Program-made: the position numbers and the translations under genes
Shown: piece after piece, positions 9,572 through 19,153 of the stretch
How positions within the stretch are numbered: position 1 is the first letter of the stretch
How the letters are laid out: every line of letters begins with the position of its first letter
DNA from: CAVTTH01 sp963737545
GTDB taxonomy: Bacteria; Verrucomicrobiota; Verrucomicrobiia; Chthoniobacterales; UBA10450
Direction of reading: 5' to 3'
Length of the DNA stretch: 64,000 nt
Assembly (NCBI GenBank): GCA_963737545.1
Contig: CAVTTH010000001.1
Location: forward strand, 496,001-560,000
Notes under the pieces: model-generated
The model's input: only the letters and a program-made list of their open reading frames with translations
Databases searched by the model: none
Told to the model about the DNA's origin: nothing

Positions 9572-11343
9572 ATGTTCACGAAAATGTTAACGCGTATCAT
9601 ACTCCCATTGCTCTTGCTTTTGAGCAACAGCACGGCGCCCGGTCAGCCCTCTGTTGGAACTGTCCCGGGCCCGGATGTGATCGTGGGAGATCTACCCAGT
9701 GTCGTCCAGGCTGGAAGCAGCGGAAACTTCGTTGGGCTCGCTGCAGGAACGATCTCTTGCAATCCCGGGGTCGTGAATCTGAATTGGTTTGGGCTGCCGA
9801 ATACCGACCATCCGGTTATCGCGCAAAATTTATATCGGATGAGCGGCGGAGCCACTAGCACCGAGCGCTTCGAACAGATTGGGCAATCGTGGCTCAAACA
9901 TGCTTTCATGGTAGTAGCGGAGGACCTCTGTAGTTTTGGCTGTAGCGGCCTAGAAACCGATCATCTTGACTCGGGATGCTCCGATACCTATTCGACAGTG
10001 CTAAACTCTAACCAAAACGCGTTGGGTTCGCGCGCATGGGTAAATCCCTTTACCGGAGCGTATCCGAGCACGGCAAGAAACCACACCGGCCACACTCATA
10101 CAGGCACATCACACCGCCTCCTCGTGGCCATGAGCGATCTGAGCACAACGCAGAACGCTGGCGCGACCTATTTCGCCGAAGGCCAGTATGTCACTCCGCA
10201 CGAGTACTCTGGTGCCAGGGTCATCCCGGCGAATGCAATCTGTACAACAACGTCTCCTATCGCCAGTTTAGCGTAACCGGCACGACGGTTTTCTTTTTCG
10301 ATGCGGTCGACTCGACCGTGCGAACCCTTCCCGCGATCAGTGCCTGGACGGGGGCGAGCATCAATCCCTTCGAGCCTGATCCCGGCGTCGATGGAATCGG
10401 GATGGTTGGCTACAAGGTGACTAACCCGTCCGCGGGTGTCTGGCATTATGAATACGCCGTCTATAATGAGAATCTCGATCGCGCCATTCAATCCTTCAGC
10501 GTTCCGCTGGGATGCGGGATCACGGTGACCAACCTTGGGTTTCACGCTCCGCCTAATCATCCTGGATTTCCAAACGATGGAACACAAGGAGACGCGGGAT
10601 TTAGCAACGCGGAGTGGACCTCGAATCAAACCGCCAGCGATGTGAGTTGGAGCACGGAGACTTTTGCGCAGAACCAGAACGCGAATGCGATTCGCTGGGG
10701 CACTTTGTATAACTTCCGTTTCGATTCCAACAAACCTCCGCAGACCGCAAACGCGACGATTGGCTTCTATAAGACGGGATCGCCAATTACCGTAGCAATT
10801 CAGGCGCCGACACCGGACGTTTGTAACCCGCTTACCCTCGGGAACGCGGTTTCGCGCAAGACGCATGGCGGCGCGGGAGACTTCGATATTGATTTACCGC
10901 TCAGCGGTGAACCTGGCGTGGAATGCCGGAGCGGCGGCGGTAATCACACGCTCGTCTTCGCGATGAGTAACAATCTCGTCAGTGGCAATGCGAGCGTGAT
11001 CACAGGCACCGGGACCATCTCCGGAAGTCCCAGCTTCGCCGGTAACACCATGACCGTGAACCTGACCGGGGTGACCGACGTGCAAATGATCACGGTCACG
11101 TTGAGCAACGTAACCGACAGCTTCGCTCAGGTCCTGCCGGACACCGCCGTGAGTATGAACATGCTCATCGGCGATACCAACGGGAACAAGACGGTGAATG
11201 CATCCGATGTTGCACAAACCAAAGGGCAATCCGGCGCACCAGTGACGGCCGCCAATTTCCGCGAGGACGTTAATGCCAACGGAAGCGTGAACGCTGGAGA
11301 TACCGCCCAAGTCAAGGCCAATGCCGGGCACTCGTTGCCGTAA
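9572..11343 (+). CDS. Secreted protein with dockerin tail, frameshifted
   Basis: A signal peptide (residues 1-24, hydrophobic LPLLLLL core) leads into a domain with the words SWLKHAF, a cysteine-rich patch, LGSRAWVNPFTG and YFAEGQYVTPHE. These recall a family of uncharacterised secreted proteins that I associate with Planctomycetes and Verrucomicrobia; I cannot name a function. The frame breaks near 10203-10215 and continues at WCQGHPGECNLYNNVSYRQ. The C-terminal ~160 residues repeat the module of the preceding kelch protein: VSRKTHGGAGDFDIDLP, then the dockerin loops GDTNGNKTVNASD and DVNANGSVNAGD. The 5' flank also shares a gag-caa-aca-caaa...accaacc tract with the leader at 7241-7267, which ties the three genes together. 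Confidence 0.75.
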
Positions 11344-11381
11344 CCGATCAGCCCAACGAGGCGCGCGGCTCAGCTGCCCTG

Positions 11382-13874
11382 CTACTCGGTGCGCAACGCG
11401 ACCATCGGATTGACGCGCGTCGCGCGACGAGCCGGAACAAAACAGGATACCGCGGCGACCGCAGTCAGAATTGCCCCGACTGCGCTGTAGATCCAGAGAG
11501 TGTCGAGCATGTTCACATGAAACAGAAAGTTTTGAAGCGCGGCGGAGCCAATAGCTCCGAGCAGAAGCGCGGTCATGCCTATACCAAGGAAAAGTCCGAT
11601 TCCCAATTGCCACGCACCCTGAGTCATCACCATCCGGAAAATTCTCGCTGCGTCCGCGCCCAGCGCCATGCGGATGCCGAATTCCTGCGTTCTTTGATTG
11701 ACGGAAAAACTCATCACTCCGTAAAGACCGACCGCCGACAAAACAAACGCTACGGCCCCAAAGAGTGTGAACAGCGTGGCGGTGATGCGATTGACTCCCA
11801 GAATTTCGTCGTGCAATCGGGCAGGCGTTCCCGCGAAATAAGTGGGCAGGTTGGGATCGAGAGCGGCCACGGCCTTGCTCAGCACTGGGCCGAGCGTTTC
11901 GGCGCGCTGTCCCGGGCGCGGCCGAACAACGATCGTGCAAAATTGTGGCGCCGGGTTCGCGCCGAGAAGGGGAACATAAAACCCGACGCTGTCTGTTTGT
12001 TGATTAAATGGTCCCTGCATAAGCGTGTCGGGCACGACGCCCACAATCGTGCGCCATGGCTGCGGTTGAGTCGGATTAAACAGGCGCACGCGACGTCCGA
12101 GCGGGCTTTCATGGCCAAAATATTTTTGGGCAAAGCTGGCATTAACGATTGCGACCGGTTGCTTGTCATCCGTGTCTTCAATGGTGAAGTCGCGGCCTTC
12201 CAAAATTTTCAGACCGAGGGTGGAGAAATAATTGTCGGAAACGGATTCGGAATTGCCCCGCGGCCGGTCACGATCGGTGACGTAGGTTTGGCCATCGACT
12301 TCGTATTGGCCAAAGTTCGCGAACGTCATGCGAAAACGGTCGGACATCGCCGCGCCTTCGAAAGCCGGGTTCGTTCGAAGAGCACGCACGGCTCGAACAA
12401 AAAACTGCCGGCGCGCCTCCGGCGTGGGATAATCGCCGTCCATCAAGCCCATTCGCGCAGTGTAAACGCCGTTCTCGTCGTAGCCGTAGTTGAGCGTGGT
12501 CTGGTTCCGAATCGATTTGATTTGAAGCGTCGCCGCGATCAGCAAGGCGGCAGTCAGCGCAATCTGGCCCACCACGAGAACGCGGGTAATAACATTGACC
12601 AGACGGTTGCTGTTCCCTCGCCCGCCTTCCTTCATTATTTCCGCGGTGTTAGCCCGCACGCAGAGCAAGGCAGGAATGAGACCGGAAGCAAGCGTAGCCA
12701 GTAGCGCCATTGCAACCGTGAATGCAAGGACAGGCCCGTCGATCGTAAACGAAACCCAATAGGGCAGCGGAAACGGCAACGCGTTCGTGGCACGAACAAG
12801 CAAATCGACGGCCCAGAATGCCATCGCCACGCCGACCACCGCTCCTATCATCGCAACAAGCAAACTCTCTGTCAGCATCTGGCGCACGAGTCGCCACCGG
12901 GTTGCGCCGAGCGCGCCCCGAATCGCGAATTCCTTCGCCCGTAAGGCCGCCCGGCCAAATTGCATGTTCATCACATTGACGCACGCGATCAGCAGAACGA
13001 CCAGGACCGCTCCGAGCATTGCGTAGACGGTCTGGCGCAGTTGCGGACCGGTAAAAGTGTTTAGAAGCGACTGCACATTGGCCGACACCAGCTGCCCGTT
13101 GGATTTCGGATTGTCTTTCGCGATCCGTTTTGCCAGCCCGACAAATTCGGCGTTGACCTGATCGAGACTCACGCCCGGCTTCAGCCGGCCCATGACAGCG
13201 GGACCAATACTGGCGGGATCGCCGCGCGGCTTGAGCGGAAACTCGTTGTAAAGCGGAACCCAAAGTTGCTCGGAAACTGGGAACTTAAAACCTGCCGGCA
13301 TAACGCCGATGATCGTGGCCGCGCGCCCGTTGATTCTGACCGATTGCCCAACAATCTTAGGATCGGCTCCAAAATCGCGTTGCCAGATTTCGTGACCCAG
13401 GATTGTAACTTTTTCCGCGCCCGGTTTGTTGTCCTCGGCCGTAAAGTCGCGACCCATGATGGGCGCCACGCCAACGATCCGGAAGAAATCCTCCGTTACA
13501 TAACCACCCGTGTAACGCTGCGGGGCGCCGTGATAGGTAACATTGATCGTCGATCCATTGAGATATCCAGCCATCATCGCAAACGAGTGCTGGGCAGCGC
13601 GCAGGTCTTCGTAATCCTGCCCGGAGGGAATATTGCCCGCGCCAAAGTTATTGTTTTGCGGCGTCGCCTGCGGATCGATTAATCCCACGCTCATTAGCTG
13701 CTCGGGATGCGGAAACGAGAACCCGCGCAGAACGAATGCATTGACGATGGTAAACTGTGTCGTGACACCGCAGATGCCGAGAGCGAGCACCAGGACAGCG
13801 AGAAAACAAAACGATTTGTCCTTAAACAGGAGCCGGAGACCGATGCGGGCGTCTTGAAAGAATGTATCAAACAT
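11382..13874 (-). CDS. FtsX/MacB-type ABC permease (ADOP family)
   Basis: An 830-residue protein of the duplicated-permease type common in Acidobacteria and Verrucomicrobia. The first helix is near residues 20-45 (FCFLAVLVLALGI), followed by a MacB-like periplasmic domain containing the FFRIVGVAPIMGRDF strand. Three helices close the first half and a second periplasmic domain and FtsX helices close the second half, ending ARRATRVNPMVALRTE. No ATPase gene adjoins it, so it is an orphan permease. These proteins are presumed to drive mechanotransmission or efflux with an ATPase encoded elsewhere. Its 3' end faces the dockerin gene across 38 bases. Confidence 0.88.
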   Translation of the reverse strand: MFDTFFQDARIGLRLLFKDKSFCFLAVLVLALGICGVTTQFTIVNAFVLRGFSFPHPEQLMSVGLIDPQATPQNNNFGAGNIPSGQDYEDLRAAQHSFAMMAGYLNGSTINVTYHGAPQRYTGGYVTEDFFRIVGVAPIMGRDFTAEDNKPGAEKVTILGHEIWQRDFGADPKIVGQSVRINGRAATIIGVMPAGFKFPVSEQLWVPLYNEFPLKPRGDPASIGPAVMGRLKPGVSLDQVNAEFVGLAKRIAKDNPKSNGQLVSANVQSLLNTFTGPQLRQTVYAMLGAVLVVLLIACVNVMNMQFGRAALRAKEFAIRGALGATRWRLVRQMLTESLLVAMIGAVVGVAMAFWAVDLLVRATNALPFPLPYWVSFTIDGPVLAFTVAMALLATLASGLIPALLCVRANTAEIMKEGGRGNSNRLVNVITRVLVVGQIALTAALLIAATLQIKSIRNQTTLNYGYDENGVYTARMGLMDGDYPTPEARRQFFVRAVRALRTNPAFEGAAMSDRFRMTFANFGQYEVDGQTYVTDRDRPRGNSESVSDNYFSTLGLKILEGRDFTIEDTDDKQPVAIVNASFAQKYFGHESPLGRRVRLFNPTQPQPWRTIVGVVPDTLMQGPFNQQTDSVGFYVPLLGANPAPQFCTIVVRPRPGQRAETLGPVLSKAVAALDPNLPTYFAGTPARLHDEILGVNRITATLFTLFGAVAFVLSAVGLYGVMSFSVNQRTQEFGIRMALGADAARIFRMVMTQGAWQLGIGLFLGIGMTALLLGAIGSAALQNFLFHVNMLDTLWIYSAVGAILTAVAAVSCFVPARRATRVNPMVALRTE

Positions 13875-14350
13875 ATGGCATTGGGTTGAGCGAGTGGACG
13901 TGTTGCAAAGGTCGTGCCAAGGCTTGGGTGCGGCGAATAAGTGATTAATGTTGAATGGATTGAATTGACTGCATCAGATTGGATTTGTCGGAGAATCTTC
14001 CGGTCTTGGGACTTTGATGTCCCGCTCGTGGGATCGGACACGCATCACTTCCATTTGTTGAGATGCGCAATCGGGCGATTTGGATTCAAGAATCGCATCG
14101 CACACTCGTCTCCATGATAGACAGACGCCGGCGATTGGAATCTTTATCTAATCCTATCAACGCATTCTCATAGTGATCGAATCATCCGACGAGGCCGATC
14201 AGTTTCGGAAAGTCGGAGACTGAACAATCCTTCGAGTTTCTCTGTCCGCCTGGTGTGTGTAATGTGATTCTTATCGCCTTTTAGGTGGCATGAGAAATTG
14301 ATCCCGCTGGCCCCAAATTAGCTCTTGGGAAAAAGATCAACTTTATTTCG
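13875..14350. other. 476-base intergenic region between divergent genes
   Basis: This lies between the start of the ABC permease (minus strand) and the bactofilin gene (plus strand), so it must carry promoters for both. I see no convincing gene, tRNA or large hairpin. It is more AT-rich than its surroundings, with AT-rich words near 13945-13965, 14140-14165 and 14320-14350. No ribosome-binding site of canonical strength precedes either gene. Confidence 0.5.
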
Positions 14351-14782
14351 ATGTTTTCGCAAAATCGCAAAGTTGAACCGGCGGCTCCTCCACCGGTTCC
14401 CTCAATACCGCGAAATGGCACGACGCCTTCTGCCTCCTCTTCGCTGGCAATTCTTTCCAGCGGCGTATCCATCAAAGGTGAGGTGAAGTTTAGAACGGAA
14501 ATGGTAATTGACGGAAACGTGGAAGGAACGATTGATTCCGTCGGCCGGCTCACGGTGGGAAAAAACGGTGAGATCCGCGGAGAAATTAAGGCCGGCTCAG
14601 TGATCGTGCACGGAACGATTGATGGCAATGTCACCGCTGGTGAACGCTGTGAACTCCGCTCGGGTTGCACGTTACGGGGCGACATCGAAGCGCCGCAATT
14701 GGTGGTCGACGAGGAGACCACCTTTGTCGGCAGCGCAAGGATCGCAACGCAGGACCGACTCCTCGCGTCACGCGACCGCTAG
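14351..14782 (+). CDS. Bactofilin (polymer-forming cytoskeletal protein)
   Basis: A 143-residue protein with a disordered Pro/Ser-rich N-terminus (residues 1-35) and a bactofilin beta-helix core. The core repeats are IKGEVKF, IDGNVEGTI, GEIRGEIKA, VHGTIDGNV and LRGDIEAPQLVV, each turn holding a small residue followed by Gly. Bactofilins polymerise without nucleotide and scaffold cell-wall or polar machinery, and are normally 120-200 residues. There is no M23 peptidase gene beside it, which is a frequent partner elsewhere. The ATG at 14351 is the only good start. Confidence 0.92.
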   Translation: MFSQNRKVEPAAPPPVPSIPRNGTTPSASSSLAILSSGVSIKGEVKFRTEMVIDGNVEGTIDSVGRLTVGKNGEIRGEIKAGSVIVHGTIDGNVTAGERCELRSGCTLRGDIEAPQLVVDEETTFVGSARIATQDRLLASRDR

Positions 14783-14885
14783 CCGGGCTCCGGAGAATTC
14801 GGACGGAAAGCGAACGCGGATTGGTCACTCGGGCGTAGGTGGGGGAAACAGCCTGGCCCATTGGAGTGAGGTCGACGCGCAATAT

Positions 14886-16115
14886 TTATTGAAAGAGCTT
14901 GCCGGCCACGGTGAACTGATCGGTCTGGACCATGTTGATACCGTTTCCCCCGACATTAGGGCCCTCCACCCTGAAGAAGTTTGTATTGAATGGGCTTCCG
15001 GTAACGGTGTGAGTGACGGCCCCGTCGCCAAGATAGCCGGCTGGCGCCGCCGGGGCGACTGCGGGATCCCATCTTAGAAATCGGCTAATCTGGCCATCCT
15101 GAGCGGCGCGGAAATCACAGGGCGATGCACCGCACCCGATGTCTTCGGTCATGTCGATTTGACCTGCGCCGCCGCCATGCCTGGCGGGGAGAGGATTCGC
15201 GCCGGCGACGACATCGACCGCCGAGGAACGCCGATCAAGCGGCAGGATAACTGCAATGTTGCCTGTCGCGTTCGCAATGGCGGTTACGACGCCAAAGGGA
15301 TGGGTGATTCTATAGGTCGCACCGGGCGTTAATTGATCGAGGATAATACGGACACGCTCAAAGGTAATCTGTTTCCCCACGGCCGCTCCCGCGGTTGTGA
15401 AGGCACCTTCCTTGGCAATGACCAGGCGCCTTACTCCACCGCCGCCATTCGTGATGCGCGCGTCAGCGTACCAGTAAAAGGCTTCCTCTGGAAAATTGAC
15501 AGACGCCGAGGTGACGGAAGCAGGCAGATTCGGATCGAAACCGGCTGGGAACGCCAAGCAATACCCACTGTTATCGAGACACATCGTGAGGCGTACACCT
15601 AATTCATCCTGATACCAGCGTGGGAACCCAATCCGCGGATCCACAGGTCCCACTGCTTTGTTAGGCAAAGCGGGGTCAAGACCTGTGCCGTTGAGTGGAA
15701 TCAGGTGCTGGCTGCCAGGCGCGCTGTCCGTCACCGTAAGATTCGCGCTGCGAACGCCGACGAGAAGCGGACTAAAACTGACGGTCGCGGTACACGTCTC
15801 GCCAACTGCGAGCGTTGCATTATTGCAGGTGGTTGCGGTTAAAATGAAATCGCCCGCGTTGGCACCGGTAATGGCAATGTTGGAGATAGTAACGCTGGCG
15901 GGACTGGTAGTGACGGCGATGCTGTCGGTCGAGATGGTAATGACCGTTTCGGGCGAGATAGCCCCAACGTTGAACCTTCCGAAATTGAACAAACTGACGT
16001 TGCTGTTCAAAGTCAGGCTGGGCGTCCCTTGGCCGAATGCAATACCGTTAAAAATGAATGCGGCGAAGAGGGACATCAGTAATCGCCAAAACGGAGTAGG
16101 AAGCGTCTGTTTCAT
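14886..16115 (-). CDS. Secreted protein with choice-of-anchor (ASH) domain
   Basis: A signal peptide (residues 1-29, cut near AFGQ) is followed by an immunoglobulin-like ASH/choice-of-anchor-D domain. Its typical words are NVGAISPETVITIS, ITGANAGDFIL and LAVGETCTATVSFSPLLVGVRSANLTVTD. The remaining ~270 residues look beta-rich and contain aromatic and cysteine-paired stretches (MCLDNSGYCLAFPAGF, IGCGASPCDF). No catalytic motif is recognisable. It is probably periplasmic or cell-surface. It is followed on the minus strand by a spacer towards the bactofilin gene with no evident terminator. Confidence 0.75.
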   Translation of the reverse strand: MKQTLPTPFWRLLMSLFAAFIFNGIAFGQGTPSLTLNSNVSLFNFGRFNVGAISPETVITISTDSIAVTTSPASVTISNIAITGANAGDFILTATTCNNATLAVGETCTATVSFSPLLVGVRSANLTVTDSAPGSQHLIPLNGTGLDPALPNKAVGPVDPRIGFPRWYQDELGVRLTMCLDNSGYCLAFPAGFDPNLPASVTSASVNFPEEAFYWYADARITNGGGGVRRLVIAKEGAFTTAGAAVGKQITFERVRIILDQLTPGATYRITHPFGVVTAIANATGNIAVILPLDRRSSAVDVVAGANPLPARHGGGAGQIDMTEDIGCGASPCDFRAAQDGQISRFLRWDPAVAPAAPAGYLGDGAVTHTVTGSPFNTNFFRVEGPNVGGNGINMVQTDQFTVAGKLFQ

Positions 16116-16280
16116 AGTGCATGCGTCGCCGCGTTGTGCATGCGGTGCAACGCGGCAAAAGTTACACGTTTGTTACTTTCCACGGCGGCGTCCCAAGGCA
16201 CTGCCACGGCGTATTCACGCCCGTGCCCATCAGCGTAGTCGATCGACACGCGCAATTCAGAACCCAATTCCAGAAAACAA

Positions 16281-16310
16281 AAAGGGGCAGGTCTTGCGAC
16301 CCACCCCTTT
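16281..16310 (-). terminator. Rho-independent terminator of the gspF/pilC gene
   Basis: On the plus strand this reads AAAGGGG-ca-GGTC-ttgc-GACC-ca-CCCCTTT, a symmetrical stem with one CA/CA internal loop, preceded by the A-rich run at 16273-16280. Read on the minus strand it is a stem followed by TTTTTGTTTT. It lies 24 bases after the gspF stop codon. Confidence 0.85.
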
Positions 16311-16333
16311 CCGTTTTCTGAGCGAGGCTTCTC

Positions 16334-17557
16334 CTAGCTTTTGCTCGTTGAAACTATTTCGTTCAGTTTGAAGATCGGCAGGAACATCGCGATCACGATG
16401 CCACCAACGATTACGCCAAGGAAGACGATGAGCATCGGTTCGATCAGGGAGGTCAGCGCATCGAGCATGGCTTCGATCTCTTCGTCCCAGAAATCGGCCA
16501 TTTTCTCAAGCATGGTGTCAATCTTGCCGGTACTCTCGCCAGCGGCCACCATTCGGAGAAGCATCGGTGGGAAGATCGGTTTCTTCGACATCGCGACTGA
16601 AAGGTTGTCGCCCTTTTCGACATCGGTGCTAACGGATCGGATGCTTTCTTCGACAACGTGATTACCGGCGGAGCCGCCGACGATATCGAGTACTTCAAGA
16701 ATCGGGACACCACTGCGAATGAGCTGTGCGAACGTCCGCGAAAAGCGTGACATCGCGATCTTGCTCATGAGCGGTCCGAAGACCGGCAGCTTCAATTTCC
16801 AGCGATCAGCGATCTGTTTGCCGCGTTTCGAGCGCAGGAAGTAGCGGGCGGCGAAGATCGTGCCGCCGATGCCGAGAATAAGGAAGTACCATTCGGAACG
16901 AATGAAATCACTGACGTCGATCAAGAACTGGGTCGGCGCCGGGAGTTTTGCGCCAAAGTCTTTGAAGATTTCTCCGAAAATCGGGACGACCTTGACGATC
17001 AGGAACGTTGTAATCGCAAAAGCGATGCAAACAACAATGACCGGGTAGGTCATCGCGGACTTCACCTTCTTGCGCAATCGTGCGGTCGCTTCGAGGAATC
17101 CCGCCAGTCGATCCAGAATCTCGGCAAGCAAACCACCGGTTTCGCCCGCCTTGACCATGCTCACATAGAGCCGGCTAAAGACGCGCGGGTGTTTCGCGAC
17201 CGATTCATTAAAGGTTTCGCCGCTCTGCACGCGAGCAATGACATCGCTGATGACGTGACGCATGCTGCGCTGACGCTTTGGATCGCATTGCTCATAAAGC
17301 GCCGTGAGGGCTTGAACGAGCGAGATGCCCGCCTCAATCATTGTGGCCAGCTGGCGGGTGAAAAGGACAAGATCGGTTTCCTTGACCTTCCAGACCTTGT
17401 TTCGAGAGCGAGATGCGGTCGCCTTTTGCTGCAGGGAGAGGACCATCAGCCCACGCCCCATCAGACTGTTTACCGCATTATCTTCGTTTAGCGCTTCTTG
17501 AATGCCGGAAACGATCTTTCCAGAGACATCTCGAGCTTGATAGGAGAAGGTATTCAT
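16334..17557 (-). CDS. Type II secretion / type IV pilus inner-membrane platform protein (GspF/PilC)
   Basis: A 407-residue protein of usual length with the duplicated T2SSF domain. It begins with the MNTFSYQARDVSGKIVSG strand. The first cytoplasmic domain contains LVLFTRQLATMIEAGISLVQAL and VSMVKAGETGGLL, followed by helices near residues 170-190 and 223-240. The second domain carries SRFSRTFAQLIRSGVPILEVLD and RMVAAGESTGKIDTMLEKMADF, and a final helix lies near residues 375-397. GspF/PilC anchors the assembly ATPase to the inner membrane. No gspE/pilB or pilin genes are adjacent, so which system it serves is undecided. Confidence 0.92.
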   Translation of the reverse strand: MNTFSYQARDVSGKIVSGIQEALNEDNAVNSLMGRGLMVLSLQQKATASRSRNKVWKVKETDLVLFTRQLATMIEAGISLVQALTALYEQCDPKRQRSMRHVISDVIARVQSGETFNESVAKHPRVFSRLYVSMVKAGETGGLLAEILDRLAGFLEATARLRKKVKSAMTYPVIVVCIAFAITTFLIVKVVPIFGEIFKDFGAKLPAPTQFLIDVSDFIRSEWYFLILGIGGTIFAARYFLRSKRGKQIADRWKLKLPVFGPLMSKIAMSRFSRTFAQLIRSGVPILEVLDIVGGSAGNHVVEESIRSVSTDVEKGDNLSVAMSKKPIFPPMLLRMVAAGESTGKIDTMLEKMADFWDEEIEAMLDALTSLIEPMLIVFLGVIVGGIVIAMFLPIFKLNEIVSTSKS

Positions 17558-17654
17558 ATTCTAGTAATTCTACTCCGTATAGCAACTGCGGTGCCAACTG
17601 CCGCCTTCTCATCTGCTTGAGCCGGGTCAGCGCCCAGCCGATAATGGATTCTCG

Positions 17655-18272
17655 ATGTCTTCAGCAACCGAGATAACTCAGATCCGGCCAGGTCTTTTCG
17701 TCTGGCAACATTACGATTCCAGCGTCAAAGCTGAGCTTTCTTCAAGCGCGGTGGAAACTCAGACCGGCTTGTTCCTGATCGACCCGATTCCTCTGGCGTC
17801 CGAAGCACTCGATGAGCTTACCCGCTCACGCCAACTGGCCGGGATTATCGTGACGAATGCGAACCATCGTCGGGACTCGGTTCGCCAGGCCAATCGCCTT
17901 TCATTGCCGCTTTTCGCGCATCCCGGCGCTGCCATCCCTCCCAAGGTACAGCTGCTTCGGAACGTTGTAAGCGGCGATATAGTTGGCGGCGGACTGTTTG
18001 CTATTGTGATCGAAGGAGCAGTTCCTGGAGAAATTATTCTGTATCAGCAACGCGACGGCGGGACGATGGTTGTGGGTGACGTATTGATTAACTTCGACCC
18101 TTATGGCTTTACTTTTCTCCCGGCCAAATATTGCTCAAACGCGAAACAGATGCGCCGCTCCCTGCGGCAACTTTTGGATTTTGAGTTCGAGCGGATGGTC
18201 TTTGCCCACGGCTTGCCGATCCTCAAGTCCGCTCGCCGGCGGCTTGAACAATTGTTGAGTTCCGGCCGTTGA
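17655..18272 (+). CDS. Metallo-beta-lactamase-fold protein with degenerate metal site
   Basis: A 205-residue protein with an MBL-like strand order: LFVWQHY, SSAVETQTGLFLIDPIP, IIVTNANHRRDS, PGEIILY, GTMVVGDVLI and MVFAHG. The normal H-x-H-x-D-H metal motif is reduced to N-A-N-H-R-R-D, although the late GD and H-G positions remain. It may therefore bind one metal or none. The next gene (ubiA-like) starts eight bases after the stop, so the two are probably co-transcribed. No function can be assigned beyond the fold. Confidence 0.65.
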   Translation: MSSATEITQIRPGLFVWQHYDSSVKAELSSSAVETQTGLFLIDPIPLASEALDELTRSRQLAGIIVTNANHRRDSVRQANRLSLPLFAHPGAAIPPKVQLLRNVVSGDIVGGGLFAIVIEGAVPGEIILYQQRDGGTMVVGDVLINFDPYGFTFLPAKYCSNAKQMRRSLRQLLDFEFERMVFAHGLPILKSARRRLEQLLSSGR

Positions 18273-18279
18273 TTTTCTG

Positions 18280-19153
18280 GTGATCTCGTCAAACCCAACG
18301 CCAGAGGGAAGCGCGATTGCGCGATTCCTTAGCCTGATCCGATTTTCACACACCATTTTCGCACTGCCTTTCGCGCTTGGAGCGCTCGTAGTCGCCGCGC
18401 ACGGGCGACCGTCACTTCGGTACTCTGTCGCTCGTGCTGGTGTGCATGATCTTCGCCAGAACCGCAGCCATGCTCTTCAACCGCGTCGTCGATTGGTCGC
18501 TCGACCAGCGGAACCCGCGAACGGCATCGCGCCACCTCCTCGTCTCAAAGCCCACTGCTACTGCCCTCCTGATCGTGAATGGCATCGCCTTTGTTGCCGC
18601 TGCGGTCGCCATCAATTCGACGACCGCAATCCTATCCCCGATTGCTCTGGTGCTTATTTTCTCTTACTCGCTTACGAAACGATTTACCGACGCGACACAT
18701 TTCTTTCTCGGTCTCGCGCTGGCTGCCGCGCCGGTCGGAGCATGGATCGCCCAAACCGGCCAGCTTGATTTTCCCCCGCTAGTGCTCGGAGCCGGCGTTA
18801 TCTGCTGGGTCGCCGGCTTCGATTTGATTTATGCGACGCAGGATTACGATTTTGATCGGCGTGAAGGACTGCGATCGCTGGTCGTTCGATTTGGGATCGC
18901 CCGGAGTTTGCGGATGGCCCAGCTTCTTCACCTCGCGATGTTTATCGCGCTGTTCCTCTTCGGTCTCGCCGCAAAACTTGGCGTCATTTATTTTTCCTCC
19001 CTCGCGCTGGTAGCCGGAGCGCTATTTTATGAGCACCACATTGCGCGAAAACTCGATCTGGCCGGAATCAATCGCGCCTTTTTCCAGAGCAACGCCTTCG
19101 TTAGTTTCGTATTCATTTGCGCGGTTTGCGCAGACGTTTGGTTCCGCCACTAG
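18280..19153 (+). CDS. UbiA-family prenyltransferase, frameshifted near the N-terminus
   Basis: A GTG at 18280 starts SSNPTPEGSAIARFLSLIRFSHTIFALPFALGALV. The frame is lost near 18395-18412 and resumes as HFGTLSLVLVCMIFARTAAM. Both aspartate-rich motifs are present: NRVVDWSLDQRN (N-R-x2-D-x3-D) and DLIYATQDYDFDRREG. These bind Mg-prenyl-diphosphate. About eight membrane helices are expected. The second motif is of the 4-hydroxybenzoate/MqnP type, so a role in menaquinone (futalosine route) or ubiquinone synthesis is likely. Verrucomicrobia generally use menaquinone, so the first is favoured (inference). The 3' end overlaps the convergent rpiB gene by four bases. Confidence 0.85.

Noticed and set aside
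11517..12704. A 395-residue open frame opposite the ADOP permease
   Set aside because: The permease is complete on the minus strand; the other frame is rich in Arg, His and Gln without a domain.
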